Positions 36,795-45,636 of a stretch of 49,038 nucleotides of DNA are shown in pieces. Position 1 is the first letter of the stretch. The number at the start of each line of letters is the position of its first letter. Source of the DNA: Nevskiales bacterium (GTDB lineage Bacteria > Pseudomonadota > Gammaproteobacteria > Steroidobacterales > GCA-2729495); NCBI GenBank assembly GCA_011526045.1, contig WYBE01000074.1, positions 1-49,038 of the forward strand. The letters run 5' to 3'. Under the pieces are notes generated by a model. That model had not been told where the DNA came from. It saw nothing but the letters and a program-made list of their open reading frames with translations, and did no database searches. The position numbers and the translations under genes were made by a program.

Positions 36795-38086
36795 AGGCGA
36801 TCCCGCAGGGCGTACCAGAGCATGCCGAGCGCGAGCAGCGGCTGGCGCAACAGCGTGCCACCGGGCCAGGCGGGCGCGGGCAATCGCGCCAGCACATCGA
36901 AGCGCTCCGCAGTTCCGGCGATGGCCTCGGCGATCAGCCGGCCCGCGAGCACGCCGATCGAGATGCCGTGGCCGGAGTAGCCCTGCGCGAACCAGGCATT
37001 CGGCGCCAGCCGCCCGAGCTGGGGCAGCCGGTTCCGGCTGATGCCGAGCGCCCCGCCCCAGGCGTAGTCCACCGCGACGTCATCGAGTTGCGGGAAGACC
37101 CGATGCAGGTACGGCCGCACGAAAGCGGCAATATCCTGCGGGAAGCCGGCCCGGTAGTTCTCGCCACCGCCGAACAGCAGGCGGCGGTCGGCCGACAACC
37201 GGAAATAATTCACGACGAAGCGGGTGTCGTGCACGCAGACGTCGTCGCGGATCAGCGACCGCGCGCGCCCGGCACCGAGCGGCGCGGTGGCAACGATGAA
37301 GTTGTTGATCGGCATGATGCGACTGGCGATACGCGGCTCGAGCCCGCCGAGATAGGCGTCGCAGCCGAGCACCACCTGGGACGCCTGCACCTCGCCCTCC
37401 GCCAGCCGCACGACCGCCGGGGTCGCGCGCGTGTAGCCGAGTGCCCTCGAGTCCTCGAACAGCTGCGCACCGGCCGCCTCGCAGGCACGCGCGAGGCCGA
37501 GTGCGAAGTTCAGCGGGTGCAGGTGCATGGCACCGCCGTCGAGCAGGCCACCGAAGAAGGCGCGGCTGCCGAGCATCGCGGGCAGCTCCCCGGCGGGAAT
37601 GAAGCGGGCATCGTGGTAGCCGTAGTCGCGCGCGAGCTTCTCCGCCCGGGCGCGCAGCGCAGTGGTGTCGCCCGGCTTCGCGGCGGCGATCAACTGGCCT
37701 GCCCGCAGATCGCAGTCGATGCCGTGGCGCGCAATCCGCTCGCGGACGCTGTCCTTCGCCTCCGTGGACAGATCCCACAGGCGCCGCGCCTGCTCGCGGC
37801 CGAAGCGTGCCTCCAGCTCAGCCTCGTCCTGGCGCAGGCCGCTGCCAATCTGCCCGCCGTTGCGCCCGGCCGCCCCCCAGCCGATGCGTTGCGCCTCGAG
37901 CAGCACCACCTTGTAGCCGCGCTCGACCAGATGCAGCGCCGCCGAGAGCCCCGTATAGCCGCCACCGATGACGCACACATCGGCATGGACGCGCCCGCGC
38001 AGCCTGGGCCGCCGTATCAGCCCGACGGCGGACGCGGCGTAGTACGAGTCCGGGTAACCGTTTTGCACGGGCGGGCACAGCACCAT
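36791..38086 (-). CDS. puuB: FAD-dependent amine oxidase, gamma-glutamylputrescine oxidase-like (PuuB/OrdL)
   Basis: A 431-aa DAO-family flavoprotein. The dinucleotide motif is VCVIGGGYTGLSAALHLVERG (glycines 41-43). Features shared with PuuB are YPDSYYAAS near the start, AAGRNGGQIGSGLR, and the C-terminal QGYSGHGISIGVLAGRLIAEAI. PuuB oxidises gamma-glutamylputrescine to the aldehyde, releasing H2O2 and ammonia. puuA and puuD homologues lie 5-8 kb away on the same strand, which supports this reading, although other N-alkyl amino acid oxidases look alike. Gap of 48 bp after the MFS gene. Confidence 0.8.
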   Translation of the reverse strand: MVLCPPVQNGYPDSYYAASAVGLIRRPRLRGRVHADVCVIGGGYTGLSAALHLVERGYKVVLLEAQRIGWGAAGRNGGQIGSGLRQDEAELEARFGREQARRLWDLSTEAKDSVRERIARHGIDCDLRAGQLIAAAKPGDTTALRARAEKLARDYGYHDARFIPAGELPAMLGSRAFFGGLLDGGAMHLHPLNFALGLARACEAAGAQLFEDSRALGYTRATPAVVRLAEGEVQASQVVLGCDAYLGGLEPRIASRIMPINNFIVATAPLGAGRARSLIRDDVCVHDTRFVVNYFRLSADRRLLFGGGENYRAGFPQDIAAFVRPYLHRVFPQLDDVAVDYAWGGALGISRNRLPQLGRLAPNAWFAQGYSGHGISIGVLAGRLIAEAIAGTAERFDVLARLPAPAWPGGTLLRQPLLALGMLWYALRDRL

Positions 38087-38134
38087 GTCGCACGAAGGTG
38101 CGTTCCAGTATGACCGAAACCGCCCTGCCCGATT

Positions 38135-39322
38135 TCACCCCTGCCGCAGCGGCCGGCGGAAGAACCAGGCGGCCATGGCGGCGCAACCGCCCGCGCCCAG
38201 TGCGAGCGGCCAGGCCGGGTCCGCGCCATAGAGCGTCGTGGCGAGCACCGGCCCGATCAACATGCCGAGCACCGGGGCCGTGGCAAGCAGGCCGGCTACG
38301 GCACCCTGCTCGCCCGGCGTCACGCTCAGCGTTGCCGCCGCATTCAACCCCGAACTCAGGCTGCTGTAGCCGAGCCCGATCAGCGCATAAGCGAAGTAGA
38401 GTTCGTGCACGCTGCGCGCCGCGAGCAGCACCAGCAGCGACAGCGCGAGCACCACGAAACCCGCCCGCAGCAGCGCGACCGGGGCCGGCCGGAAGCGCTG
38501 CAGGATGCCGGCCTGCACGACGACCATCACCACGCCCATGACCAGCAGCGCGACGCTGGTCGCGCGCGTGACCGGCTCCCGCCCGGACAAGCCGAAGCCA
38601 TCCTCTAGGTAGAACACCGTGATGGTCTGCACGCCGGTGAGGACCAGCACCCCCAGGCACCAGGCAGCCAGGTAGGGAAACACCCGACGGTCGGTCGGCG
38701 CCATGCGGGCGCGAGTGCTCGTCGCGGCGTGCCGGGCAGGCTCGCGCAATGCCAGGCTCGCGACTGCGGCTACCGCGGCGGAGAGCCCGGCAGCCACGTA
38801 CATCGGCAGGACCGCGCCGATCGCCGACAAGGTACCGCCCGCGATGGGCCCGAGGATCGTGCCGACTCCGCCCGCGACGCCGATCAGCGCCATGCCCCGC
38901 GTGCGCTCCTGCGCGGCCGTGATGTCGGCCACATAGGCCGTTGCCGCCGGTTGCGTGGCCGCCGCCAGCAGACCGTAACCGAGGCGGGCGGCGAGCAGCA
39001 GCGCGAAGAGCGAGCCGGGCGCGATCCAGCCGGCGAGACCGGCCTGCAGCGCCAGGGCGAGCAGCAGGAACCCCAGTGCGTAGCCGGCGAGACCGATGAT
39101 GAATACCGGCCGGCGCCCGATGTCCTGGCTGCGCCGGCCCCAGTACGGCGAGGCGAAACCGAGCGTGACATTCGCCGCGGCAATCAGCACGCCGTACTGC
39201 AGCTCCGACAGGCCGAGCTGGCGCACCAGCGGCCCGAACACGACGAACAGCAGCGCCATGCCGATCCGGTCGCTCACCATCCCCGCGACCAGGATGGCCC
39301 TGTCGCGAGTGCCGGCAGTCAC
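38135..39322 (-). CDS. MFS transporter
   Basis: A 395-aa polytopic protein with about twelve helices. The conserved loop-2 segment reads GRRSQDIGRRPVFIIG, the MFS motif A equivalent, after ASPYWG. AYVADITAAQERTRGMALIG is typical of the DHA1 drug/metabolite exporter group. The GTG start overlaps the stop of the carboxylesterase by four bases (GTGA), so exporter and esterase are translated together. The substrate is unknown; the pairing suggests export of, or tolerance to, an ester compound. No repressor gene is adjacent. Confidence 0.88.
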   Translation of the reverse strand: MTAGTRDRAILVAGMVSDRIGMALLFVVFGPLVRQLGLSELQYGVLIAAANVTLGFASPYWGRRSQDIGRRPVFIIGLAGYALGFLLLALALQAGLAGWIAPGSLFALLLAARLGYGLLAAATQPAATAYVADITAAQERTRGMALIGVAGGVGTILGPIAGGTLSAIGAVLPMYVAAGLSAAVAAVASLALREPARHAATSTRARMAPTDRRVFPYLAAWCLGVLVLTGVQTITVFYLEDGFGLSGREPVTRATSVALLVMGVVMVVVQAGILQRFRPAPVALLRAGFVVLALSLLVLLAARSVHELYFAYALIGLGYSSLSSGLNAAATLSVTPGEQGAVAGLLATAPVLGMLIGPVLATTLYGADPAWPLALGAGGCAAMAAWFFRRPLRQG

Positions 39323-41019
39323 TGGCCGGACTGCTTGACCTTGCTGTCGTAGGCCGCCCGGCGCAGCATCGCCCGCTGCTCGAGGTAATCGAGCGTGTCC
39401 TTGTACAGGCCCGGCTGCGGCCCGATGCGCTCGCCGAACACCATGGCGAGATCCTCCGCCGCGTCGTAGGCAGGCCAGTGCGGCAGTCCCGGTCCGTTCG
39501 GGTCACCGTTCCTCGCGAAGTTGATCCAGTACTGGCGCAGCCGGTCACCCCAGGCGAAGTCCGCCGCACTCAGCTCGGGTGACTTCGGCAGGTTGAGCTC
39601 CGGGCGCGCGCGCAGCACCCCGAAGATGAACGGAACTTCGATGCCGTGGCCGGCACCCGGCACTTCGCCCCGCATGCTCTCCTGCACGTAGGTGACGTGG
39701 TAGAGCCAGGTCGGAGCGCCGCGGCGGCTCATCTGTCGCGCGAGGTAGCGGGTCGAGGTCAGGAACAGCCCCTCGGCGAACCAGCGTTGCGAAACGCCGA
39801 TGCGGGTCCACTGGTCGTCGAAAACGGCGAGATCCTCCGCGGACAGCCCGTCGAGCATGGCGCCCGCCATGAACCACTTGCCGATCAGCGGAATGCCCGC
39901 AATCTGGTCCCACTCCCAGCTGTTCGCGCCGCCGATGTAGGGCACGTCGTGTTGTGCGCCACGCTCGAATATCCGCACGATATCGTCGGGCACGACCCGG
40001 CCATCGACGACCGGGTTGAAGCTGATGAGCTGCTGCTCCTGGTACTCGATGATCTGCTCCGGCGTCAGCGCGCGCAGACCGCGGGCCACCGCGCCGTCGT
40101 CGCCCGCGACGCCGAAGTGCTCCGCGAACGCGACACCGACCTCGTTCCACGACTGTTCGTGCGGGCCGGTCGGGCCGGGGCTCGACACGCGCCGGCTGCC
40201 GTCGAGCGTGATCGCGCTGCCTTGCGCGATGGCGCGCTGGAACAGGCCCTTCGAGGCCGGCGTGACCATGAGCACGTTGACCGACACCCCGCCGGCGGAG
40301 TGGCCGAAGATCGTCACCCGCTGCGCATCGCCACCGAAGGCCGCGATGTTGTCGCGGACCCACTCCAGCGCGGCGATCTGGTCCATCACACCGTAGTTGG
40401 CCTGCGGCTCCTGCGGCTGGGTGCGCGTGAGCGCCGGATGGGCGAAGCGGCCGAGAAACCCGATGCGGTAGTTGACCGTGACGATGACCAGCCCGGCGCG
40501 CGCGAGTACGCTGCCGTCGTGCTCCGGAAACGAGCCGGAGCCGTACTTCATGTTGCCGCCGTGGAAATACACCATCACCGGCCAGCGCGTGTCCGCCACC
40601 GGTGCCGGCGCCCAGATGTTCAGCGTCAGGCAGTCCTCGTTCATGCCGACCGTTCGGATATGTTCGTCGGCCCACGGCGGGTACTTGCCGACCGCCTGCG
40701 GGCAGACCGCGCCAAAGCGGTCGGCAGGCCGCACGCCCGTCCAGTGCTCGTGCGGCGCCGGCGGACGCCAGCGGCGCTCGCCGGTCGGTGGTGCTGCAAA
40801 GGGAATGCCGCGAAAGACCCGCAACCCGTCCGCTTCCACGCCCGCTACCGCGCCCGCCGTGGTCTGCACGACCGGGGCGGCAAGCGCGCTGGCCCCAAGC
40901 ATCCAACAGGCGACGAGCAGCAGCGCACGCGGGACTGCGGTGCGCCCCCCCCGGGGATGAGCGCCGGCCCGGGGCCGCCGTGCACGGGAAACCAGAGGTA
41001 TCCGCATTGTAATTCGCAT
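39319..41019 (-). CDS. Secreted type B carboxylesterase
   Basis: A 566-aa enzyme of the carboxylesterase/cholinesterase family. An N-terminal Arg-rich stretch and ALLLVACWMLGASALAAP give a signal peptide. The oxyanion motif is YFHGGN (HGGN 153-156), then NEDCLTLNIW, and nucleophile elbow FGHSAGG (S241), with histidine instead of the usual glutamate before the serine. The catalytic histidine is in GAGHGIEVPFIFG. The ATG at 41019 is preferred for its GGGAAGG SD. First gene of a leftward set (esterase, MFS, PuuB-like oxidase, HExxH fusion) with overlaps or short gaps. Confidence 0.9.
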   Translation of the reverse strand: MRITMRIPLVSRARRPRAGAHPRGGRTAVPRALLLVACWMLGASALAAPVVQTTAGAVAGVEADGLRVFRGIPFAAPPTGERRWRPPAPHEHWTGVRPADRFGAVCPQAVGKYPPWADEHIRTVGMNEDCLTLNIWAPAPVADTRWPVMVYFHGGNMKYGSGSFPEHDGSVLARAGLVIVTVNYRIGFLGRFAHPALTRTQPQEPQANYGVMDQIAALEWVRDNIAAFGGDAQRVTIFGHSAGGVSVNVLMVTPASKGLFQRAIAQGSAITLDGSRRVSSPGPTGPHEQSWNEVGVAFAEHFGVAGDDGAVARGLRALTPEQIIEYQEQQLISFNPVVDGRVVPDDIVRIFERGAQHDVPYIGGANSWEWDQIAGIPLIGKWFMAGAMLDGLSAEDLAVFDDQWTRIGVSQRWFAEGLFLTSTRYLARQMSRRGAPTWLYHVTYVQESMRGEVPGAGHGIEVPFIFGVLRARPELNLPKSPELSAADFAWGDRLRQYWINFARNGDPNGPGLPHWPAYDAAEDLAMVFGERIGPQPGLYKDTLDYLEQRAMLRRAAYDSKVKQSGQ

Positions 41020-41072
41020 GGCTGACGCCTTCCCTCTCATGCTCTGCACCGGCCGGTGGAGTATGCGTCATG

Positions 41073-41098
41073 CGCCCCGGGGCCGCAGCCCCGGGGCG
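41073..41098. other. Strong GC hairpin in a divergent intergenic region
   Basis: CGCCCCGGGG-CCGCAG-CCCCGGGGCG forms a perfect 10-bp stem with a 6-base loop. It lies between the divergent carboxylesterase and nickel/cobalt-type transporter genes, so it is not downstream of either. There is no U-tract. Role unknown. Confidence 0.5.
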
Positions 41099-41256
41099 GT
41101 GATCCGCGCAACCGGTTTCGCTTACACTGCGGGGCCCGCGTCGACGCACCGCCCGGATCCGATCATGCCAGCCCCGCACTCCACGAGCGAAAGACTCACT
41201 GCTGCCGCGAAACGGGTCGCCCGGCCCCCGGCCCGCCTCGACGCGGAGTGCGGCCG

Positions 41257-41916
41257 GTGAGCGGCGCCACGACACTGGCGGTGCTCGCCTTCGGTTTCAT
41301 GCTCGGGCTGCGCCACGCCACCGAGCCCGATCACGTCGTCGCGGTATCGACCATCGTCAGCGAACGGCGCTCGCTGCTGAAGGCGGCGACGGTGGGCGTC
41401 TACTGGGGTCTCGGCCATACGGCGTCGCTCCTCGTCGTCGGACTGCTCGCGATCGGGGCGGGCATCATGGTTCCCGAGTCGATTGCCAGCAGGCTCGAAC
41501 TCGGCGTCGCCGCAATGATCGTCCTGCTCGGTGCGAGCCTGCTGCGCTCCGCGCTCGCGCCGGCCGCCGCGCCCGATGACGGGCACCGCATGGCGCACTC
41601 GGGCGAGGCGCATGCGTCGCGCATCGGCTGGAAGCCGCTGATCGTCGGCATGATTCACGGGCTCGCCGGCTCCGCCGCCCTGATCGTGCTGATCCAGGCC
41701 GAACTGGCGCGCGAGGCCTCGGGCCTCCTCGGCATCGGCTTCCTGCTGCTCTTTGGCGTCGGCTCGATCGCCGGGATGCTCGCCATGGGCACGGTGATCA
41801 GCCTGCCCTTCGTGCTCAGCGCGGGTTCCGTCGCGCCGCTGCGGGCGTACCTGCAACGCCTCGCCGGGGCCGGCAGCGTGCTGTTCGGGTTGTATTACGG
41901 CTGGCAGGCCTGGTAG
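41257..41916 (+). CDS. Nickel/cobalt transporter-like membrane protein (NiCoT/UreH group)
   Basis: A 219-aa protein with about six membrane helices. LRHATEPDHVVAVSTIV carries the H-x4-D-H signature of nickel/cobalt permeases, followed by GVYWGLGHTASLLVVG. A His-containing cytoplasmic loop (DDGHRMAHSGEAHA) and MIHGLAGSAALIVLIQ come next. The GTG at 41257 has GGAG 8 bp upstream; the longer open frame has no membrane character. No urease, hydrogenase or cobalamin gene is nearby, so the metal and its use are open. Confidence 0.8.
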   Translation: MSGATTLAVLAFGFMLGLRHATEPDHVVAVSTIVSERRSLLKAATVGVYWGLGHTASLLVVGLLAIGAGIMVPESIASRLELGVAAMIVLLGASLLRSALAPAAAPDDGHRMAHSGEAHASRIGWKPLIVGMIHGLAGSAALIVLIQAELAREASGLLGIGFLLLFGVGSIAGMLAMGTVISLPFVLSAGSVAPLRAYLQRLAGAGSVLFGLYYGWQAW

Positions 41917-41934
41917 CCGCCGGCCGTCCTGCGC

Positions 41935-43302
41935 TCAGCCGGCCATCGCGCGCGCGGTGATGTCGAGCGTGCGCCGCGCCTTGTCCACCAGTTCGTCGAT
42001 GTGCGAGCGGGTCACCACCAGGGGTGGGGCGACGATCATCGAATCGCGCACGTGACGCATGACGAGCCCCTGCTCGACGCTCGTGTCGCGGCAGGTCTCG
42101 CCGATCGCCTTCGCGGCGGGAAACCGCGCCCGCGTCGCCTTGTCGGCCACCAGTTCGAGCGCGCCCATCAGGCCCACGCAGCGAGCCTCGCCGACCAGCG
42201 GGTGATCGGCAAGGCTCAGCCAGCATTGCGCGAAATAAGGTGCGAGCTCCTCGTGCACCCGCTCGACGATGCCCTCGCGACGCATCAGTTCCAGCGCGGC
42301 CACGGCCACGGCGCAGGCCACCGGGTTGCCCGAGTGCGTGAAGCCGTGATGGAACTCACCGCCCTCGTCCACCAGCGCATCGCCGACACGATCACCGACG
42401 AGCACGCCACCAAGCGGCAGGTAGCCGCTGTTCACCGCTTTCGCGAACACGATCAGGTCGGGCTCGATGCCGTAGTACTGTGACCCGAACCACTCGCCGA
42501 GGCGGCCGAAGCCGGTGATCACCTCGTCGGCAACCAGCAGGATGCCGTACTCGTCGCAGATGCGCTGGATCTCCGGCCAGTAGCTGTCCGGCGGAATGAT
42601 CACGCCGCCGGCGCCCTGCACCGGCTCGCCGATGAAGGCGGCAACCTGGTCTGCGCCGATCTCGCGGATCTTCTGCTCGAGCGCCCCGGCAACCCTGAGT
42701 CCAAACTCGTCCGGGTGCAGCCCGGCGCCGAGCTCGAACCAGTACGGCTGCTCGATGTGCGCAATGCCGGGTATCGGGAGGTCGCCCTGCGCCTGCTGCG
42801 CGGGCATGCCGCCGAGGCTCATGCCGCCGATGGTGCTGCCGTGGTAGGCGTTCCTCCGGCTGATGACGGTCTTCCTGCCGGGCTGGCCCTGGATATCCCA
42901 GAACCGGCGCACCAGGCGGATGATGGTGTCGCTCGCCTCCGACCCGGAGTTCGTGAAGAAGACGCGGCCGAACGCGGGCGGCGCAAGCTCCGCGAGCAGT
43001 GTCGCCAGCTCGATTGCCGGCGGATGCGTGCACTGGAAGAAGCTGTTGTAGTAAGGCAGCGTTTCGAGCTGGCGCAATGCCGCCTCGATCAGCTCGCGCC
43101 GCCCGTAGCCCAGGCTGACGCACCACAACCCCGACATGCCGTCGAGTATCCGGCGCCCGTCGGCTTCGTAGATGTACACGCCTTCGCCGCGGGTGATGAC
43201 CCGCGTGCCGCGCGCGCCGATCTGGTGGTGGTCGCTGAACGGATGCAGGTAGTGGCGCCGATCGAGTTCCTGCAGGTCTGCCAATGTTTCACGGTGCTTC
43301 AT
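41935..43302 (-). CDS. spuC: Class III aminotransferase, putrescine-pyruvate type (SpuC-like)
   Basis: A 455-aa PLP enzyme. It matches SpuC-type transaminases from the start (ETLADLQELDRRHYLHPFSD, then LDGMSGLWCVSLGYGR, LPYYNSFFQCTHPP). PLP contacts are NSGSEA (118-123), ADEVITGFGR (D259) and the Schiff-base lysine in VFAKAVNSGY (K288). Putrescine transamination gives 4-aminobutyraldehyde; other omega-amino compounds are possible. ATG at 43302. Third gene of the leftward puuD-puuA-spuC set, separated from puuA by 44 bp that hold a REP-like hairpin. Confidence 0.87.
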   Translation of the reverse strand: MKHRETLADLQELDRRHYLHPFSDHHQIGARGTRVITRGEGVYIYEADGRRILDGMSGLWCVSLGYGRRELIEAALRQLETLPYYNSFFQCTHPPAIELATLLAELAPPAFGRVFFTNSGSEASDTIIRLVRRFWDIQGQPGRKTVISRRNAYHGSTIGGMSLGGMPAQQAQGDLPIPGIAHIEQPYWFELGAGLHPDEFGLRVAGALEQKIREIGADQVAAFIGEPVQGAGGVIIPPDSYWPEIQRICDEYGILLVADEVITGFGRLGEWFGSQYYGIEPDLIVFAKAVNSGYLPLGGVLVGDRVGDALVDEGGEFHHGFTHSGNPVACAVAVAALELMRREGIVERVHEELAPYFAQCWLSLADHPLVGEARCVGLMGALELVADKATRARFPAAKAIGETCRDTSVEQGLVMRHVRDSMIVAPPLVVTRSHIDELVDKARRTLDITARAMAG

Positions 43303-43328
43303 GCAGTCGAGCGCCCCCAGTGTCCAGA

Positions 43329-43351
43329 TCGCGGCTGCCGCCGCTCCTACA
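43329..43351 (-). repeat. Single REP-like palindrome supplying the puuA stop codon
   Basis: On the minus strand the sequence TGTAGGAGCGGCGGCAGCCG continues CGA. It matches the array at 19452-19778 in the GTAGGAGCGGC...GCCGCGA frame and folds as GCGGC-GGCA-GCCGC. The TAG inside GTAGGAG (43349-43347) is the puuA stop codon, so the repeat overlaps coding sequence and sits between two operon genes. Confidence 0.75.
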
Positions 43352-44687
43352 CATTCAGCAGCAGGAACTCCCGCTCCCACGGGCTGATCACCTCGAAGAA
43401 CCGTTCCTGCTCCTCGCGCTTGATGGCCGCGTAGACCTGCACGAAGCGCTCGCCGAGCAGCCTGCGCAGCGGTTCGCTGCCTTCGAGCAGTTCAAGTGAC
43501 TCGTTGAGCGTGCGCGGCAGGGCGAACGGCAGCCGGTAGGCGTTGCCGGTCTCCGGCGCGGAGGGCTCAAGCCGCTCCTGCATGCCGAGGTAGCCGCAGG
43601 CGAGCGAGGCTGCGATTGCGAGATAGGGATTCACATCAGAGCCCGCCACGCGGTTCTCGACACGCCGGTCCTGCGGGCCGGTTTCCGGCACCCGGAGCCC
43701 GACCGTGCGATTGTCGTAGCCCCACTGCAGGTTGATGGGCGCCGCCATGTAGCGCGTGAAGCGCCGGTAGGAATTCACGTAGGGCGCAAGCAGCAGCGCC
43801 ACATGCGGCAGGTAGGTCTGCAGCCCGCCGATGAAATGGCGGAACTGCGGGCTCTCGCTGCCGTCGGGCTGGGAAAACACGTTCGCGCCATCCTCCGCCC
43901 GGACCACGCTCAGGTGCCAGTGCATGGAGCTGCCCGGTTCGTTCTGCATGGGCTTGGCCATGAACGTGGCGTAGATCTCGTGGCGCATCGCCGCCTCGCG
44001 CACGATCCGCTTGAAGACGAACGTCTGGTCGGACAGCGCCATCGCGTCGCCGTGCAGGAAGTTCACCTCGAGCTGCGCCGTGCCCTCTTCGTGGACCAGG
44101 TTGTCGACCTCGATCTGCATCGCTTCGCAGTAGTCGTAGATGTCCTCGATGAGCGGCTCGAACTCGTCGATCGCGTCCAGGCTGTAGGGCTGGCGCACGG
44201 TCTCGGCGCGCCCGGAACGCCCGGTCGGCGGCACGAGCGGGTAGTCGGGATCCGTGTTGCGCTTGACCAGGTAGAACTCGACCTCCGGCGCCACGACCGG
44301 GCGCAGGCCGCGCGCGGCATACAGGTCGAGGATGTTGCGCAGCACCTGCCGCGGGGCGATATCCACGGGCGTGCCGTCCATCAGCTCGCAGTCGTGGATG
44401 ACCAGCGCAGTCGGCTCGTTCGCCCATGGCACCAGGCGGATGGTCGAGAGATCCGGCTCCGCGATCATGTCGCGGTCGGTGGGCGAGAACACCGTCTCCT
44501 CCGGGTGCTCGCCGGTGACCGTCTGGATGAAGACGGATTCGGGCAGCCGCATGCCACCTTGGGCTGCGAAGGTCTTCGCCGGCATGAACTTGCCGCGCGC
44601 GATCCCGGCCTGGTCGGGGATGATCGCCTCGACCTCGGAGATCCTGCGCTCGGTCATCCAGTCGACGAGATCCTGTCTGTGGTTCAT
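43347..44687 (-). CDS. puuA: Glutamine synthetase-family gamma-glutamylputrescine synthetase
   Basis: A 446-aa GS-fold ligase. VVAPEVEFYLVKRNTDPDYP and LEVNFLHGDAMALSDQTFVFK contain the metal-binding glutamates, KPMQNEPGSSMHWHLSV the N-terminal substrate motif, and DRRVENRVAGSDVNPYLAIA the PuuA/FluG-type C-terminal core. The short form and lack of an adenylylation tyrosine loop separate it from GlnA. PuuA ligates glutamate to putrescine using ATP, the first step of the Puu pathway. It begins 30 bp after puuD and ends inside a REP-like element. Confidence 0.88.
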   Translation of the reverse strand: MNHRQDLVDWMTERRISEVEAIIPDQAGIARGKFMPAKTFAAQGGMRLPESVFIQTVTGEHPEETVFSPTDRDMIAEPDLSTIRLVPWANEPTALVIHDCELMDGTPVDIAPRQVLRNILDLYAARGLRPVVAPEVEFYLVKRNTDPDYPLVPPTGRSGRAETVRQPYSLDAIDEFEPLIEDIYDYCEAMQIEVDNLVHEEGTAQLEVNFLHGDAMALSDQTFVFKRIVREAAMRHEIYATFMAKPMQNEPGSSMHWHLSVVRAEDGANVFSQPDGSESPQFRHFIGGLQTYLPHVALLLAPYVNSYRRFTRYMAAPINLQWGYDNRTVGLRVPETGPQDRRVENRVAGSDVNPYLAIAASLACGYLGMQERLEPSAPETGNAYRLPFALPRTLNESLELLEGSEPLRRLLGERFVQVYAAIKREEQERFFEVISPWEREFLLLNV

Positions 44688-44717
44688 ATCGTTCCGTTCA
44701 CGCGCGCTGCGCGCATT

Positions 44718-45470
44718 TCATCCGGCACGGTAGCGCCGCGCGGCGTCGCCGAACGCCTGGAAGATCGTCATGGAGAGCGGGTTCTGCCGGGCCTGCCACT
44801 CCGGGTGCCATTGCACGGCCAGCGAGAACCCGGGTGCGTCGCGCACCACGAATGCCTCGATGAGCCCGTCGGGCGCGACTGCCTCCACCGCGAGCGCCCC
44901 GGCGAGGGCATCCACGCCCTGCGAGTGAACGGAATTCACCGTGGCATGCGTCTGCCCGCTGATCCGCTCGAGCAACCCGCCCGGCGTGAACGTCACCTCG
45001 TGCCGCGGCGCGTACTGCAGTTCCAGCGGGTCGTCGGGGTCCTCGCGGTGATTGCCGAAGCCCGGCAACTCATGCACCGCCTGATGCAGGGAGCCGCCAA
45101 ACGCGACGTTCATCTCCTGGAAGCCGCGGCAGATCGCCATCAGTGGCAGACCCGCGCGCACTGCTGCAGGTATCAGCGCCAGCGCGGCGCGATCGCGCTC
45201 GGGGTCGTGCTTCGTGCCGGGCTTGCTCGGCGGCCCGTCGTACTGGCGCGGCTCGACGTTCGACGGGCTGCCGGTGAGCAGCAGCCCGTCGAGCCGGCCG
45301 AGCATCCCGGCGACGTCGAACGTACCGCCGAGCACGGGCACACACAGCGGATCGCCGCCGGCGCCATCGGCAATGGCAAGCAGGTACTTCTCTCCGGTGA
45401 CGTGGAACGGATGGTGACCGAGCTGGCGCCGGTCGCAGATGACGCCGATGAGCGGACGCGGGTTGCGCAT
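44718..45470 (-). CDS. puuD: Gamma-glutamyl-GABA hydrolase (PuuD-like class I glutamine amidotransferase)
   Basis: A 250-aa Peptidase_C26 hydrolase. It opens RPLIGVICDRRQLGHHPFHV. The nucleophile is C114 in MAICRGFQEMNVAFGGSL, and the histidine-glutamate pair H222, E224 lies in LAVQWHPEWQ. PuuD releases GABA from gamma-glutamyl-GABA, the last Puu step. The ATG at 45470 begins the conserved domain. It is the first gene of the puuD-puuA-spuC operon; a 166-bp gap separates it from nhaD upstream. No PuuC-type aldehyde dehydrogenase or PuuR-like regulator is in the window. Confidence 0.9.
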   Translation of the reverse strand: MRNPRPLIGVICDRRQLGHHPFHVTGEKYLLAIADGAGGDPLCVPVLGGTFDVAGMLGRLDGLLLTGSPSNVEPRQYDGPPSKPGTKHDPERDRAALALIPAAVRAGLPLMAICRGFQEMNVAFGGSLHQAVHELPGFGNHREDPDDPLELQYAPRHEVTFTPGGLLERISGQTHATVNSVHSQGVDALAGALAVEAVAPDGLIEAFVVRDAPGFSLAVQWHPEWQARQNPLSMTIFQAFGDAARRYRAG

Positions 45471-45636
45471 GGAACTACGTTGCCAGAGCGCCCGCCACCC
45501 CGCCACCACCCCCTGTCGCGCCAAAGGGATGCAGCATGCGCCCCGCTGCTTGATGCAGTGCTTTGCGCTGGCTGCGGGATTCTGTCAGATGGCTTCCTGA
45601 AGGGGTCGGCACACGCTCGCCGGCGGGTATCGCATC

